DNA of 64,000 bases from Methylacidimicrobium sp. AP8 (GCF_903064525.1 NZ_LR797830.1:1550001-1614000); one strand, 5' to 3'; positions 1-9,366 are shown, counted from the first letter of the stretch. Made by a program: numbers and translations. The notes: generated by a model not told the origin, from the letters alone.

Positions 1-758
1 GGTACCAGTCGAGCCAAGCGTCGCGGACCGCCTGCGCGGCCTGGAGCACCAGCGGGTTGGTCTCGACGGTGGTTCCTTGGACAAGCGCCTCGTTCCCGCG
101 CAGCTCCGCCTCGAGCGCGGCGATCGCCTGCTCCGTTTCCTGGACCTTCCACTGCGCGTCGACCGACTGCTGTTCGGAAATCACGCCGGTGGCGGTGCCG
201 CCGCGGTAGAGGCCCAGGTCGTACCGGTAGCGCCCGAGGGCCGCCTTCTCCTCCTCGATCCGGTGGCGGAGCCGGCTGACCTGGCTGAAGAGGTTCTCGA
301 CCCGGCGGACCGCGGCCGCCAGGTCGGCTTCCGCCTTGCGAAGCGCCACCCAGGACTTGAGGCCGTCGAGCCGGACCAGCGTCTGCCCCTTCTCCACCCG
401 CTCGGTCTCCTCGACGCAGACCTCGACCACCGTCCCGGCGACCTGGGATTTGACGGGGGCGACGTTCCCGGTCACGTAGGCGTCGTTGGTCACGACCCAG
501 TTGCGCAGGAAGAGGGCCCAGAAGAGGACTCCGAAGGCGACCAGCCCGAGGATCCAGCGCCGGGCCGCCCCCGGGCCGCGCGGCCGCTTCCCCCCCCCCG
601 CCGCCGGCCTGGAGCGAGCGGATCAGCCGCCCCCAGATTCTCTCCGGAGCCAGCCGCAGCGCCCGCGGCGGCCGGACGCGCGGCTCCCGCAGATCCCAGG
701 AGCCCTCCCCGCCGACCTCGGGCTCGGGAGTCGGCCATTCCCATCCTCCGCTCCTCAT
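1..758 (-). CDS. HlyD/EmrA-type membrane fusion protein, partial and frameshifted
   Basis: This is the periplasmic adaptor of a tripartite efflux pump. After a proline-rich N-terminal tail the frame reads a single membrane anchor (WILGLVAFGVLFWALFLRN) and then the biotinyl-lipoyl-like motif NDAYVTGNVAPVKSQVAGTV, followed by a coiled-coil hairpin that runs off the window edge. Its ATG (756-758) overlaps the stop of the upstream MFS gene as ATGA, so the two form an operon and probably one pump. The N-terminal 55 or so codons (ending in IWGRLIRSLQAG) and the rest are in different frames. The break is at a run of ten C on the plus strand (590-599), where 8 or 11 would restore the frame. It could be a sequencing error, slippage or a real pseudogene. 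Confidence 0.75.
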   Translation of the reverse strand, partial: MRSGGWEWPTPEPEVGGEGSWDLREPRVRPPRALRLAPERIWGRLIRSLQAGGGGGEAAARPGGGPALDPRAGRLRSPLLGPLPAQLGRDQRRLRDRERRPRQIPGRRDGGRGLRRGDRAGGEGADAGPARRPQVLGGASQGGSRPGGRGPPGREPLQPGQPAPPPDRGGEGGPRALPVRPGPLPRRHRHRRDFRTAVGRRAVEGPGNGAGDRRARGGAARERGACPRNHRRDQPAGAPGRAGGPRRLARLV

Positions 759-2354
759 CCTCCTCCCCTCCCCGCATCCGCGAGCCGGTCCGGGCCGGGA
801 CCGGGTCCCGGGGAAGCGGGAGGCCCCGGGCAGAAGAAGGCCAGAGCCGCCAGGAAAAGGAAGGCCCAAGCGGCGACCCGGAAGAGATCCTCGAAGGCGA
901 GGACCTGCGCATGGGCGAGGGCGTCCCGGTCGAGAAGCCGCAGGCCGACTTCCCAGCCGATCCCCTCCTCCCGCAGGCGGGCGCGCAACGGATCGAGCAG
1001 CGGGTGGGCGGGCGGCATCCACTCGACCAGCCGCCTCTTGTGAAAGGCGGCCTTGTGGTAGAGGACCGTTCCGAGCAGCAGCGACGCCCACCCTTGCGCG
1101 GCGACCCGGAAGCTCCCGGCCAGCTCAATGGCCATCGCCTGGTTTTTCGGAGAGAGGCCGTGCGAGAGGAAGTTGGTCGCCGGGGCCAGGAAGATCCCCA
1201 GAGCGACCCCCTCCACCAGCTGCGGTCCCACGAATTCGAGCCAGAGGTTCCTCTTGCGGTGGATGTCGTAATAGCTCGTCCAGAGCGCGAAGCCCGCGAA
1301 GAGGAGGAGGCTGGCGACCAGCAGAAGCCGGTTGCGGCCCCAGGCGACGACGCGCGCGCTCAGGAGCGCGAAGGGGATCGCCCCCGCCGCCAGCGAGAGC
1401 ATGACCAGGCCGCCGAGCCACGGGCCGTAGCCCCAGACCGATTGGAGGCGGACCAGGAGCAGGCTCCAGAGGCCGTAGAAGAGGAGGAAGCCGCCGCAGA
1501 GGCAGGTCATCCCCACGACGAACCGGGGGCGGAGGAAGAGGGTCAGGCGGACCAGCGGCTCCCGGAACCGGAGCTCCCAGCCGAGGAAGGCGAGCAGGGC
1601 CAGGAAGGCGATCCCCATCAGGACGTCGAGAAGGGAAGAGTTGTACCAGTCGTAGTCGTCCCCCATGTCGATCGCGGTCTGGAAGGCGAAGAAGACAGTC
1701 GCCAGCAGGCCGAGCCCCACCCAGTCGAAGGGGCTTCCCGGGCGGACCGGAGGCCGGGGGGCCAGGAGCCGGGAAGCCTCCGCCGTGCAGAGCAGGACGG
1801 CCAGCCCGTCGACCAGGAACCAGAGCCGCCAGCTCGCCGCTTCCCTCCCCCACCGCTCCTCGAGCCAGCCGCCGAAGAGCGGGCCGAACACAAAGGGGAC
1901 GACCGCGACCACGGCCCAGAGCACCGGGGCGAGGCCGCGCAGGCTCGGCCGGTACTCCTCGAGGAGAAGCACCGGAGCCAGGAGGATCAAGACCCCTCCC
2001 CGCCCCCAGCAGGATCCGCGCCAGCAGGAAGAGCACGAAGCCCGGCGCGCCGGCGCAGAGGAAGCCGCCCAAGGCCGTCAGCCAGCCGGCCGCAAGGAAG
2101 AGGCGGAGGGCCCCGACCCGCTCCGCCAGCGGGTTGGCCAGGAGCATGCCGAGCGCCTGGGCCGCGAAGAACTCTCCGTTCATCCAGGCCCCATGGCTCT
2201 GGTGCTGGCCGAGCTCGGCCACGCTGTAGGGGATGATGCCCGTGAAGGCCCCGGTGTTGAGCAGCGAAAAGAGGCTCGCGCCGACCAGCGCCAGGTGCAG
2301 CCGCGCGAACCGCCCGGACGGATCCCGGGCGCCGGAGGCGTCGGCGGGGCTCAC
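755..2354 (-). CDS. MFS efflux transporter, DHA2/EmrB family, frameshifted
   Basis: This is a proton-driven multidrug permease of the 14-helix DHA2 type. The N-terminal part has GAFTGIIPYSVAELGQHQ, then NGEFFAAQALGMLLANPLAE and the loop ARILLGAGRG. The remainder, in another frame, carries about ten further hydrophobic segments, for example WRLWFLVDGLAVLLCTA and GFLLFYGLWSLLLV. The two frames join at the G-rich run around 1993-2008, consistent with one inserted or lost base. Corrected length would be about 530 aa, normal for EmrB relatives. The stop overlaps the start of the adaptor gene. Substrate cannot be told from sequence. Confidence 0.78.
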
Positions 2355-2668
2355 GGCTCTCCTCCCGCCGAAAAGGGGGCGCCGCGCACGCGCCCCGACC
2401 GCTCACCCTTCTTCGCCATGCTCCCGCTTCCCCTTGCAAAAGGCCATAGCCCTTCCGAACCTGAAGTAGGAGCTATCAGCTCGGGCTATGCGAGCGGTCT
2501 TTTCCGGGCGAGCCCCATCACCTGGAGAAGGGCAATTACCGATTCTCCCGACGCCCTGTCAAGGCTTTCCGGCAAGGGATCGTGCGCAAAAAAAAGCGCG
2601 GCCGGGCCTCGGGGTTTCCCCGGTCGCCCGGAGGCGCCGGCGGAGAGGAGAAGAGGGAGGCGGCTCCA
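2355..2668. other. Intergenic, no gene seen
   Basis: I see no coding frame here. It holds the terminator of the DUF302 gene and presumably the minus-strand promoter of the efflux pair. Confidence 0.6.
2588..2633 (-). terminator. Rho-independent terminator after the DUF302 gene
   Basis: On the minus strand a GC-rich stem (CCGGGC outer arm, CCGGGG-AAA-CCCCG inner arm) is followed by eight T residues (2588-2595 complement). It lies 36 bp after the stop of the gene ending at 2669. Confidence 0.7.
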
Positions 2669-3061
2669 CTAGAGGGAATCGAGCACCCGCTGGAGGCGCG
2701 CCTTGGCCTCCGCGGCCAGCGGCTTGACCGCTTCCTGGGGCAGCATGGTCGACATCACCTCCGGGTCCATCACCTCGACGTGGACCTTGCCCGCCGCGTC
2801 CTGCCGGACGACCGCGTTGCACGGCATGAGCAGCCCCACGGTCGGCTCGATCTCGAGCACCTGGTGAGCCAGCTGCGGATGGCAGGCTCCCAGGATCCGG
2901 TAAGGAGGCATCTCCTTCCCGAGCCGCTTCTTCAAGGTCGCGGCCACATCGATGTCGCTCAGAATGCCGAATCCTTCCCGCTGGAGGGCCTCCACCACCC
3001 TGGGCACCGTCTCCTCGAACGAGGTCGAGACTTCCTTGCCGAATCCATACGCGTTCTTCAT
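2669..3061 (-). CDS. DUF302 family protein
   Basis: A 130-aa cytosolic protein of the DUF302 family, whose function is not established. The family pattern is clear: FGKEVSTSFEETVPRVVEAL, GFGILSDIDVAATLKKRLG, then YRILGACHPQLAHQVL and the conserved GLLMPCNAVV segment. The start at 3061 is chosen because GGAGGATCGA sits directly upstream. The reading frame stays open further upstream but without family similarity. A truncated paralogue with the same N-terminus lies at 18844-19010. A clear terminator follows the stop. Confidence 0.85.
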   Translation of the reverse strand: MKNAYGFGKEVSTSFEETVPRVVEALQREGFGILSDIDVAATLKKRLGKEMPPYRILGACHPQLAHQVLEIEPTVGLLMPCNAVVRQDAAGKVHVEVMDPEVMSTMLPQEAVKPLAAEAKARLQRVLDSL

Positions 3062-3265
3062 TCGATCCTCCCTGGCCTGGTCTTCTGCCGGCCCCGGCTT
3101 CGCAACGCCTCGCGCCGGAAGCGGCGCCGCCCTGTTATAACAGCATAGTAGCCGGCCGGGGGAGGCCGGGCAAGCGGGACCATCCGGCGCCCGATTGCGG
3201 CTCCCGCCCGAAACGGTTCGGATTGGCTTCGGGCGCCGCATCGCCTACCCTCGGCTCCGGCTTCC

Positions 3266-4687
3266 ATGGTCTTCCGCCCGGCTCCCGCTTCCGGCGCTCC
3301 GCTCCTGGCCGCCCTTCTTCTGGCTCTCCTCCCGGCCGCGTCCGGCCGCGCCGCCGACCCCTTCTTCCCCTACGGGGTGGCCTCCGGCGATCCCGAGACC
3401 CATTCGGTCATCCTCTGGACCCGGATCGAGAGCGGCAAGCCGAGCGTCTCCCTCCGCTATGAAGTGGCCACCGACCCCGACTTCCGCCGGGTCGTCGCCT
3501 CGGGAGAGGTGGAGACCGGCCCGGCGCGCGACTACACCGCCAAGGCGGACGTCACCGGGCTCGAGCCGGGCACCCGGTATTTCTACCGGTGGAGCGGCGA
3601 AGGGCACCGGAGCCCCACAGGCCGGACCGAGACACTTCCGGAACGGGCCGACCGCTTCCGGATCGCCGTGGCGAGCTGCCAGCACTACGGAGCCGGCTTC
3701 TACACCGCCTACCGCTCGATCGCCGCGGACCAGCCCGACCTTCTGGTCCATCTAGGCGACTGGATCTATGAGTTCCCCACCTACGGAGCGGCCGCGGCCC
3801 GCCCGGACCCGGTCGGCGTCGCCGAAGACCTCTCTTCCTACCGGGCCAAGCACCGCCTCTACCGGAGCGATCCCGATTTCCAGCGGGCCCTCCAGTCGGT
3901 GCCCGTGGCCGCCATCTGGGATGATCACGAGGTCCAGAACGACTATTCGGGCAAGGCCGCCCGCTTTTACGCGCCCCGGCGGCTCCAGGCCGCCTACCAA
4001 GCCTACTTCGAGTACGTGCCTATCCGGCCGCAGGAGGAGTTCCGGATCTACCGCAGCTTCCGGATCGGCGACCTGGCAGAGCTCTTTCTTACCGACGGCC
4101 GGCAGTACCGGGACGAGGACGTTTGGCACCCGGCCTTCTTCCCCCCGCCCGACGCCGCCCGGCAAGCGCTCGCCCCCGGCCGGTCGATGCTCGGCGCCGC
4201 CCAGCGCGACTGGCTCTTGACCGGCCTTTCCCGGAGCCCTGCCCTCTGGAAGCTGATCGGCAGCGGCGACCTCATGATGGACCTGCGGCTCCACGGGCTT
4301 CCGGTCAGCGTCGACTCCTGGGACGGGTTTGCCTGGGAAAAGGAGCAGATCCTGGCGGCGATTGCCGCGAAGCAGATCCGCAACGTACTTGTGCTGAGCG
4401 GCGACACCCACGTCTTTTCCTACGGGGAGCTCCGCTACCAGGGAAAGCCCGTCGCACTCGAGGTGGGGACTGCGGGGATCTCTTCGCCGGCCGGCAAGCT
4501 CGAACGGGCCGCGGAGGTCGAGGCGGCCAATCCCCACATCCTCTTCTCCGACCGCGACCACCGGGGCTACGTCCTCCTCGACATCGGCCGCGAGGCGATC
4601 GAGGTCTCCTTCTACGGCTTCTCGACGGTGTTGGAACCCGACGGCCGACGCATCCTGCTGCGGCGATTCCGGATCCCGCGCTCCTGA
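3266..4687 (+). CDS. phoD: PhoD-type alkaline phosphatase / phosphodiesterase
   Basis: A secreted calcium/iron-type phosphatase that would release phosphate from organic esters. The first 30 residues form a signal peptide ending in SGRAADPFFPYGVASGDP. A fibronectin-like N-terminal domain (residues 30-125) precedes the metallophosphatase core with HLGDWIYE, AAIWDDHEVQNDYSG and LSGDTHVFSYGEL, the usual metal-binding positions of PhoD (PF09423). The length of 473 aa is typical. I see no twin-arginine motif, unlike many PhoD proteins, so Sec export is more likely. No Pho-box-like repeat is visible directly upstream. The gene stands alone between minus-strand genes. Confidence 0.85.
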   Translation: MVFRPAPASGAPLLAALLLALLPAASGRAADPFFPYGVASGDPETHSVILWTRIESGKPSVSLRYEVATDPDFRRVVASGEVETGPARDYTAKADVTGLEPGTRYFYRWSGEGHRSPTGRTETLPERADRFRIAVASCQHYGAGFYTAYRSIAADQPDLLVHLGDWIYEFPTYGAAAARPDPVGVAEDLSSYRAKHRLYRSDPDFQRALQSVPVAAIWDDHEVQNDYSGKAARFYAPRRLQAAYQAYFEYVPIRPQEEFRIYRSFRIGDLAELFLTDGRQYRDEDVWHPAFFPPPDAARQALAPGRSMLGAAQRDWLLTGLSRSPALWKLIGSGDLMMDLRLHGLPVSVDSWDGFAWEKEQILAAIAAKQIRNVLVLSGDTHVFSYGELRYQGKPVALEVGTAGISSPAGKLERAAEVEAANPHILFSDRDHRGYVLLDIGREAIEVSFYGFSTVLEPDGRRILLRRFRIPRS

Positions 4688-4712
4688 GGCGTGCGGTAGC
4701 CGCCTTTTTTTC
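4688..4712 (+). terminator. Possible terminator after phoD
   Basis: A short stem (GCGG-TAG-CCGC, 4693-4703) is followed by seven T residues. The stem is only about 4-5 bp, so this is tentative. Confidence 0.35.
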
Positions 4713-4835
4713 CCGGAAAAAGACGGCTTTCGCCTTTCCCTTCCCCCGCCCGGCGCCGGATCCGCTGCCGCGAAAGCCGAATCGGCGCCCTTCCTCCACG
4801 ATCTACGGGAGCGCCGGCGCGGCACGGGCTCCTTC

Positions 4836-5711
4836 TCAGCGGATCTGCCGTTTCTGGTGCACCAGCTTCCAGATCATCGGGGTCAAGATCAGCTCCATCG
4901 CCAGCGGCATCTTGCCTCCGGGACAGACGATCGTGTTCGGCCGGGACATGAACGAGCCGTGCAGCATGGAAAGGAGGTAGGGGAAATCGATCTCCTTCGG
5001 GTTCCGGAAGCGGATCACGAGCATGCTCTCGTCCGGGGTGGGGATATCCCGCGCGATAAAGGGATTCGAGGTATCCACGGTCGGCACCCGCTGGAAATTG
5101 ACGTGGGTACGGGAAAACTGCGGGCAGATGTAATGGACGTAATCAGGCATCCGCCGGAGGATCGTGTGGACGATCGCTTCCTGGGAGTAGCCCCGCTCCT
5201 TCTTGTCCCGGTGGATCTTCTGGATCCACTCGAGGTTGATGATCGGCACCACCCCGATCAGCAGGTCGGCGTATCGCGCCACGTTGGCTTTGTCGGTGAC
5301 GACAGCGCCGTGCAGCCCCTCGTAAAGCAGGAGGTCGGTCCCTTCGGGAATATCCTCCCATGGCGTGAACATTCCCGGCTGAAGGTGGTAAGGGGCGGCT
5401 TCCTCCTCGTTGTGGAGGTACTTCCGGACCTTGCCGGTCCCGGTCTCCCCATAGGTGCGAAAGAGCTCTTCGAGCTCTTCGAAGAGGTTCGCCTCCGGTC
5501 CGAAGTGGCTGAAATGGCGGTTGCCCTTCTTCTCCGCCTCTTCCATCCGGGCCTTCATCTCGGCCCGGTCGTACCGGTGAAAGGCGTCTCCCTCGACGAT
5601 CCAGGCGTTGATCCCCTCCCGGCGGAAGATGTGCTGGAAGGCGGTCTTGACGGTCGTGGTGCCGGCTCCGGACGAGCCGGTGACGGCGACAACAGGATGC
5701 TTGGCGGACAT
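4836..5711 (-). CDS. prkB: Phosphoribulokinase, type II (proteobacterial form)
   Basis: Phosphorylates ribulose 5-phosphate to ribulose 1,5-bisphosphate, the committed step of the Calvin cycle. The P-loop VTGSSGAGTTTVKTAF is at residues 10-25, followed by the substrate region EGDAFHRYDRAEMKARM and the strand LLLYEGLHGAVV. The 291-aa length fits the bacterial octameric class rather than the plant/cyanobacterial class. AGAGGA precedes the ATG by nine bases. It lies 16 bp downstream of the fructose bisphosphatase gene on the same strand, so both carbon-fixation genes are probably co-transcribed. RuBisCO is not in the window. Confidence 0.95.
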   Translation of the reverse strand: MSAKHPVVAVTGSSGAGTTTVKTAFQHIFRREGINAWIVEGDAFHRYDRAEMKARMEEAEKKGNRHFSHFGPEANLFEELEELFRTYGETGTGKVRKYLHNEEEAAPYHLQPGMFTPWEDIPEGTDLLLYEGLHGAVVTDKANVARYADLLIGVVPIINLEWIQKIHRDKKERGYSQEAIVHTILRRMPDYVHYICPQFSRTHVNFQRVPTVDTSNPFIARDIPTPDESMLVIRFRNPKEIDFPYLLSMLHGSFMSRPNTIVCPGGKMPLAMELILTPMIWKLVHQKRQIR

Positions 5712-5727
5712 GCGATGAATCCTCTGG

Positions 5728-6792
5728 TTAGCTTTTATAGATCGATCGGCTGGCGAAGAGCGGAGACTTGAACGAAAGGTCCTCTCCCCGATCGTAGGCT
5801 TGGTGATAGCGGACCAGCCGCTCCACCTCGTTGCGCGAGCCCAGGATGACGGGGATTCGCTGGTGCAGCTCGGTCGGCTGGACCTCGAGGATCCTCTCCC
5901 GCCCCGTCGAGGAAGCCCCGCCCGCCTGCTCGACGATCAGGCTCATCGGATTGGCCTCGTAGAGCAGCCGCAACCGGCCTCCCTTGCTCGGATCCTTCGT
6001 ATCCCGCGGATAGAGGAAGACGCCTCCGCGGATTAGGATCCGGAAGACCTCGGCGACCATGGAGGCGACCCAGCGCATGTTGAAGTCGACGCCGCGCGGC
6101 CCGCTCTTTCCCAGCTTGCACTCCTCCACGTAATGGCGGACCGGGGGCTCCCAGAACCGCTCGTTGGAGGCGTTGATCGCAAACTCCCGGGTATCCTCCG
6201 GGATGCGCAGGTCGGGATGCGTGAGGAAGAAGGTGCCCACCTCGCGATCGAGGGTGAACCCGTGGACGCCGCGACCGAGGGTCAGGACCAGCATCACGCT
6301 CGGCCCATAGAGGGAAAAGGCGGCCGCCACCTGGGAGACGCCCGGCTGGAGGAAATGCTCGGGCTTGAGCTCCTTGACCCCTTCCGGGGCCCGGAGCACC
6401 GAAAAGATCGAGCCGACGGTCACGTTCAGATCGAGGTTGGACGAGCCGTCGAGGGGGTCGTAGACCAGCAGATAGCGCCCGTCGCGGCTCTCCGGGATCG
6501 GATAGGGACCCTCCAGCTCCTCGGAAACCACCCCGAGGAGATGCTCGCAGGACTCGCAGGTCTGCAGGACTAGCTCATTGGCGATGACGTCAAGGGGCTT
6601 CTGCTCCTCGCCCTGGATGTTGATCCGGGTGCTCGCCTTCGCCTCGGCCAGCTTGCCGCGCGAGACCGCCGCGGCGATGTACTTGCAGGCGACCTCGATA
6701 TCCTTGATCAAGCCCGCCAGCGCCGGATCGAGCGCGGGCGTCTTCCGCCGTTCGTTCAACAAGAACGCGCTCAATGTGACTCGATGGGCCAT
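5728..6792 (-). CDS. fbp: Fructose-1,6-bisphosphatase, class I
   Basis: Removes the 1-phosphate of fructose 1,6-bisphosphate in gluconeogenesis and the Calvin cycle. The class I metal site DPLDGSSNLDLNVTVGS is present, with VSEELEGPYPI before it and the C-terminal block KGGRLRLLYEANPMSLIVEQ. The start at 6792 (MAHRVTLSAF) is chosen because GGAGGAGAAGCG precedes it; an in-frame extension upstream lacks similarity. Length is 354 aa, usual for the family. It is the first gene of a two-gene unit with prkB. Confidence 0.95.
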   Translation of the reverse strand: MAHRVTLSAFLLNERRKTPALDPALAGLIKDIEVACKYIAAAVSRGKLAEAKASTRINIQGEEQKPLDVIANELVLQTCESCEHLLGVVSEELEGPYPIPESRDGRYLLVYDPLDGSSNLDLNVTVGSIFSVLRAPEGVKELKPEHFLQPGVSQVAAAFSLYGPSVMLVLTLGRGVHGFTLDREVGTFFLTHPDLRIPEDTREFAINASNERFWEPPVRHYVEECKLGKSGPRGVDFNMRWVASMVAEVFRILIRGGVFLYPRDTKDPSKGGRLRLLYEANPMSLIVEQAGGASSTGRERILEVQPTELHQRIPVILGSRNEVERLVRYHQAYDRGEDLSFKSPLFASRSIYKS

Positions 6793-7045
6793 CGCTTCTC
6801 CTCCCTTTCTACTTCCCCTGCGGGGCGACCGTTTCCATCCCGAAATCGTAAATCGCAATCTCTCCGGGGACGCAAGCTTTACTCCCCCCGCCCTCGGAGA
6901 AAAAGGACACGCGCATCAATTAGCGCGCTTTTGCTCCGCTCTGGCAATCGCCTTTTTTACCCGGGGGTACGATTCCCGGACCGGACCGGGAAGACCGATC
7001 CGGATGGCTTGCTTCTCGGTCTTATCCGGACTATGTAGCGGCAGC

Positions 7046-7726
7046 ATGCATCCCCGGCAACGGTTTGCGCTTCTCTTCGGCGTGGCGGCGGCGCGGCTCC
7101 GGGCCCGCCGGCTTCTCGGGCTGCTGGTCCTTCCGCTCCTGCTGGGCGGCTGCGGATACAACCGGATCCAGGAGGAGGATGAGCAGGTCAAGGCCGCTTG
7201 GGCGGAGGTCGTCAACCAGTACAAGCGGCGGGCCGACCTCGTCCCCAACCTGGTGGCGGTTGTCAAGGGATATGCCGCCCACGAGAAGGAGGTTCTCACG
7301 CAAGTGACCGAGGCCCGCGCGCGGGCGGGCGCGCTCACGGCCGGCCCCGAGCTCCTCCAAAACGAGGAGGCGATGCGCCGATTCGCCGCGGCGCAGGGCG
7401 AGCTCGGCACGGCCTTGAGCCGGCTGATGGCGGTCGCCGAAAGCTATCCCCAGTTGAAAGCCGACTCCGTCTTTCGGGACTTGCAGGCCCAGCTCGAAGG
7501 GACCGAAAACCGGATCGCCGTGGCGCGCCGCCGCTACATCCAGAGCGTGCAAGCCTACAACACCCTGATCCGCTCCTTCCCCACCAATCTCACCGCGCTC
7601 GTCTTCCACTATTCGGTCAAGCCGACCTTCTCGGTCGAAGACGAGGCGCAGATCGCCCGGCCCCCTTCGGTCGATTTCCCGGGAGCCGCTCCGGGTTCCT
7701 CCGTCCCCGGCTCCTCGCCGCGATGA
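7046..7726 (+). CDS. lemA: LemA family lipoprotein
   Basis: A membrane-attached helical-bundle protein of the LemA family; its biochemical role is unknown. The start at 7046 gives a signal sequence with arginine-rich n-region, hydrophobic LLGLLVLPLLLGG and a lipobox cysteine in GGCGYNRIQEEDEQVK. The family signature follows: WAEVVNQYKRRADLVPNLV, then ENRIAVARRRYIQSVQAYN and FPTNLTALVF. It overlaps the next gene by ATGA, forming a lemA-TPM-TPM unit; LemA and TPM proteins are commonly adjacent. Confidence 0.92.
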   Translation: MHPRQRFALLFGVAAARLRARRLLGLLVLPLLLGGCGYNRIQEEDEQVKAAWAEVVNQYKRRADLVPNLVAVVKGYAAHEKEVLTQVTEARARAGALTAGPELLQNEEAMRRFAAAQGELGTALSRLMAVAESYPQLKADSVFRDLQAQLEGTENRIAVARRRYIQSVQAYNTLIRSFPTNLTALVFHYSVKPTFSVEDEAQIARPPSVDFPGAAPGSSVPGSSPR

Positions 7727-8640
7727 ACGCGCCCCGCCTCGGATGGGTCCTCGGGCTGCTGTTCGCCCTCTTCTGGTTGGACGCCGGTCCCCTCGCGGCC
7801 CGAGAGGAGAGCGAGGAGCCCCAGGTCGCGCCGATCCCTCCCTTTGAGAGCTATGTCGTCGATCGGGCCCGGCTGCTTTCCGCCCGCGAGCGCGCCTCCC
7901 TCGACCGGAGGTTGCGCCTCTTCGCCAAGCGCAAGGGGAGCCAGGTGGCCGTCCTGATCGTCCCCTCGACCCGGCCCGAGTCGCCCGAGAGCTACGCGAT
8001 CCGCGTCGTGGAAAAGTGGAAGCTCGGTCGCAAGGGGATCGACGACGGCGTCCTCCTCCTGATCGTGACCCAGGAGCGGGTCGTCCGCCTCGAGGTCGGC
8101 TACGGCCTGGAAGGGGCGATTCCGGACGCGGAAGCCAAGCGGATCATCGAGGAGCGGATCCTCCCGTTCTTTAAGAAGGATCTCTTCTTCACCGGGATCT
8201 CGGTCGGGCTCGACGCGATCTGCGCCAAAATCGCCGGGGAGCCGCTCCCGCCCCTTAAGCCGCCGCCGGAGGCCCCGGCGCGGGCGGCCGAGCGCGGGGA
8301 CCGGAGCGGAGTCCTCGGCGGGCTCTTCGTCCTGGTCTTGATCGTGAGCAGCCTCTTCGGGCCCTTCCTCGGCGCCGCCCTCGCCGGGGGCCTCGGCCTC
8401 CTGGCGGGATGGCTCTTTCTGGGCGGGTTCTGGACGGGGCTGCTCCTGGGCTTGCTGGCCGCCGGGGCCGCCCTCTTCCTGGCCGGCTTTCTCCGGGGCC
8501 GAGCCGGCCCGGTCGTCTGGCGGGACGGCACCGACCTCTCCGGCTGGGGCTATTGGACCGGATTCGGCGGAGAATCGGGCGGCTTCCGCGGCGGAGGGGG
8601 CGGTCAATTCGGAGGCGGCGGCGCCTCCGGGAGGTGGTAA
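7723..8640 (+). CDS. TPM domain membrane protein (YgcG-like)
   Basis: A 305-aa exported protein with an N-terminal signal sequence, a TPM domain (about residues 40-175; VDRARLLSARERASLDRRL, GSQVAVLIVPST, GRKGIDDGVLLLIV, VGYGLEGAIPDAEAKRII) and then two or three hydrophobic segments. The end is a glycine-rich tail with GGFRGGGGGQFGGGGASG, typical of YgcG-type TPM proteins. TPM domains have been linked to photosystem repair in plants and to acid phosphatase-like folds; the bacterial role is unclear. It overlaps lemA by four bases and the next TPM gene by one base (TAATG). Confidence 0.88.
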   Translation: MNAPRLGWVLGLLFALFWLDAGPLAAREESEEPQVAPIPPFESYVVDRARLLSARERASLDRRLRLFAKRKGSQVAVLIVPSTRPESPESYAIRVVEKWKLGRKGIDDGVLLLIVTQERVVRLEVGYGLEGAIPDAEAKRIIEERILPFFKKDLFFTGISVGLDAICAKIAGEPLPPLKPPPEAPARAAERGDRSGVLGGLFVLVLIVSSLFGPFLGAALAGGLGLLAGWLFLGGFWTGLLLGLLAAGAALFLAGFLRGRAGPVVWRDGTDLSGWGYWTGFGGESGGFRGGGGGQFGGGGASGRW

Positions 8641-9188
8641 TGGACTGGAGGGAAACCCTGGGCCGGTTCTTCCGCCACTGGCGCGCGGGCACGCGCTTCG
8701 GCCACCGGCCCTTCCCGCCGGGCGCCCTCGAGCGGATCGAGGCGGCCGTCACGCAAGCGGAGCAGCGCTACGACGGGGAAATCTGCTTTGTCGTGGAATA
8801 CGCGCTCGACTGGCCGAGGCTCTGGCGCGGGATGACCGCGGCCGAGCGGGCCCGCGAGCTCTTCGCGCAGCTCGGCGTCTGGGACACCGAAAAGAACAAC
8901 GGGGTGCTTCTCTACGTCCTGGTTCCCGACCGGAGCATCGAGATCGTCGCCGACCGGGCGATCCACCAGGCCGTCGGGGAGGCCGAGTGGAAGGCGATCT
9001 GCGCCCGGATGGAGGCGGAGTTCCGGAAGGGCCGATTTCTGGAAGGAAGCCTCGAGGCGATCCGCACCGTGGCGGACCATCTCGGCCGCCATTTCCCCAG
9101 GCGCGAGGGGAAGAGCAACGAGCTTCCCGACCCTCCTACCGTCCTCGATCGGGGCAATCCCGTAGCCGAGGGGGAGGGGGGATACTAG
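8640..9188 (+). CDS. Second TPM domain protein, soluble
   Basis: A 182-aa protein with a second, shorter TPM domain and no evident signal peptide: IEAAVTQAEQRYDGEICFVV, LGVWDTEKNNGVLLYVLVPD, EIVADRAIHQAVGEAEW. It starts in the TAATG overlap with the previous gene. A paired membrane and soluble TPM arrangement after lemA recurs in several Gram-negative genomes. Its TAG stop forms part of the CTAG target duplication of the MITE that follows, so the element inserted exactly at the stop codon without changing the protein. Confidence 0.85.
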   Translation: MDWRETLGRFFRHWRAGTRFGHRPFPPGALERIEAAVTQAEQRYDGEICFVVEYALDWPRLWRGMTAAERARELFAQLGVWDTEKNNGVLLYVLVPDRSIEIVADRAIHQAVGEAEWKAICARMEAEFRKGRFLEGSLEAIRTVADHLGRHFPRREGKSNELPDPPTVLDRGNPVAEGEGGY

Positions 9189-9366
9189 CGGCCATTTCTC
9201 ACAAGCTTTCTCCTACGGCTTGCAAAACGGGCTCGTCTGCTTCGCTCCCGCTTGGTTTTCCATCCTCGCAGTATGTCTTCATACAGCTCCGGTGGAAAAC
9301 CTGCGCCCGCCTCGCACCCAAGCCCATTTGCGGCGCCTCGGCTACGAAATTTGTGAGAAATGGCCG
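9189..9366. mobile_element. MITE-like element, probably IS1380-mobilised
   Basis: A 178-bp non-coding element with imperfect inverted ends (CGGCCATTTCTCACAA on the left, TTGTGAGAAATGGCCG on the right), flanked by direct CTAG copies (9185-9188 and 9367-9370). Its ends share CCATTTCTCAC with the IS1380 copies in this window, and all three target duplications fit NTAG. The right part of a second copy lies at 30982-31051. Confidence 0.8.

Noticed and set aside
77-2236. A 719-codon plus-strand open frame over the efflux genes
   Set aside because: It is antisense to clear MFS and HlyD motifs and is rich in Arg/Pro/Gly, a side effect of high GC.
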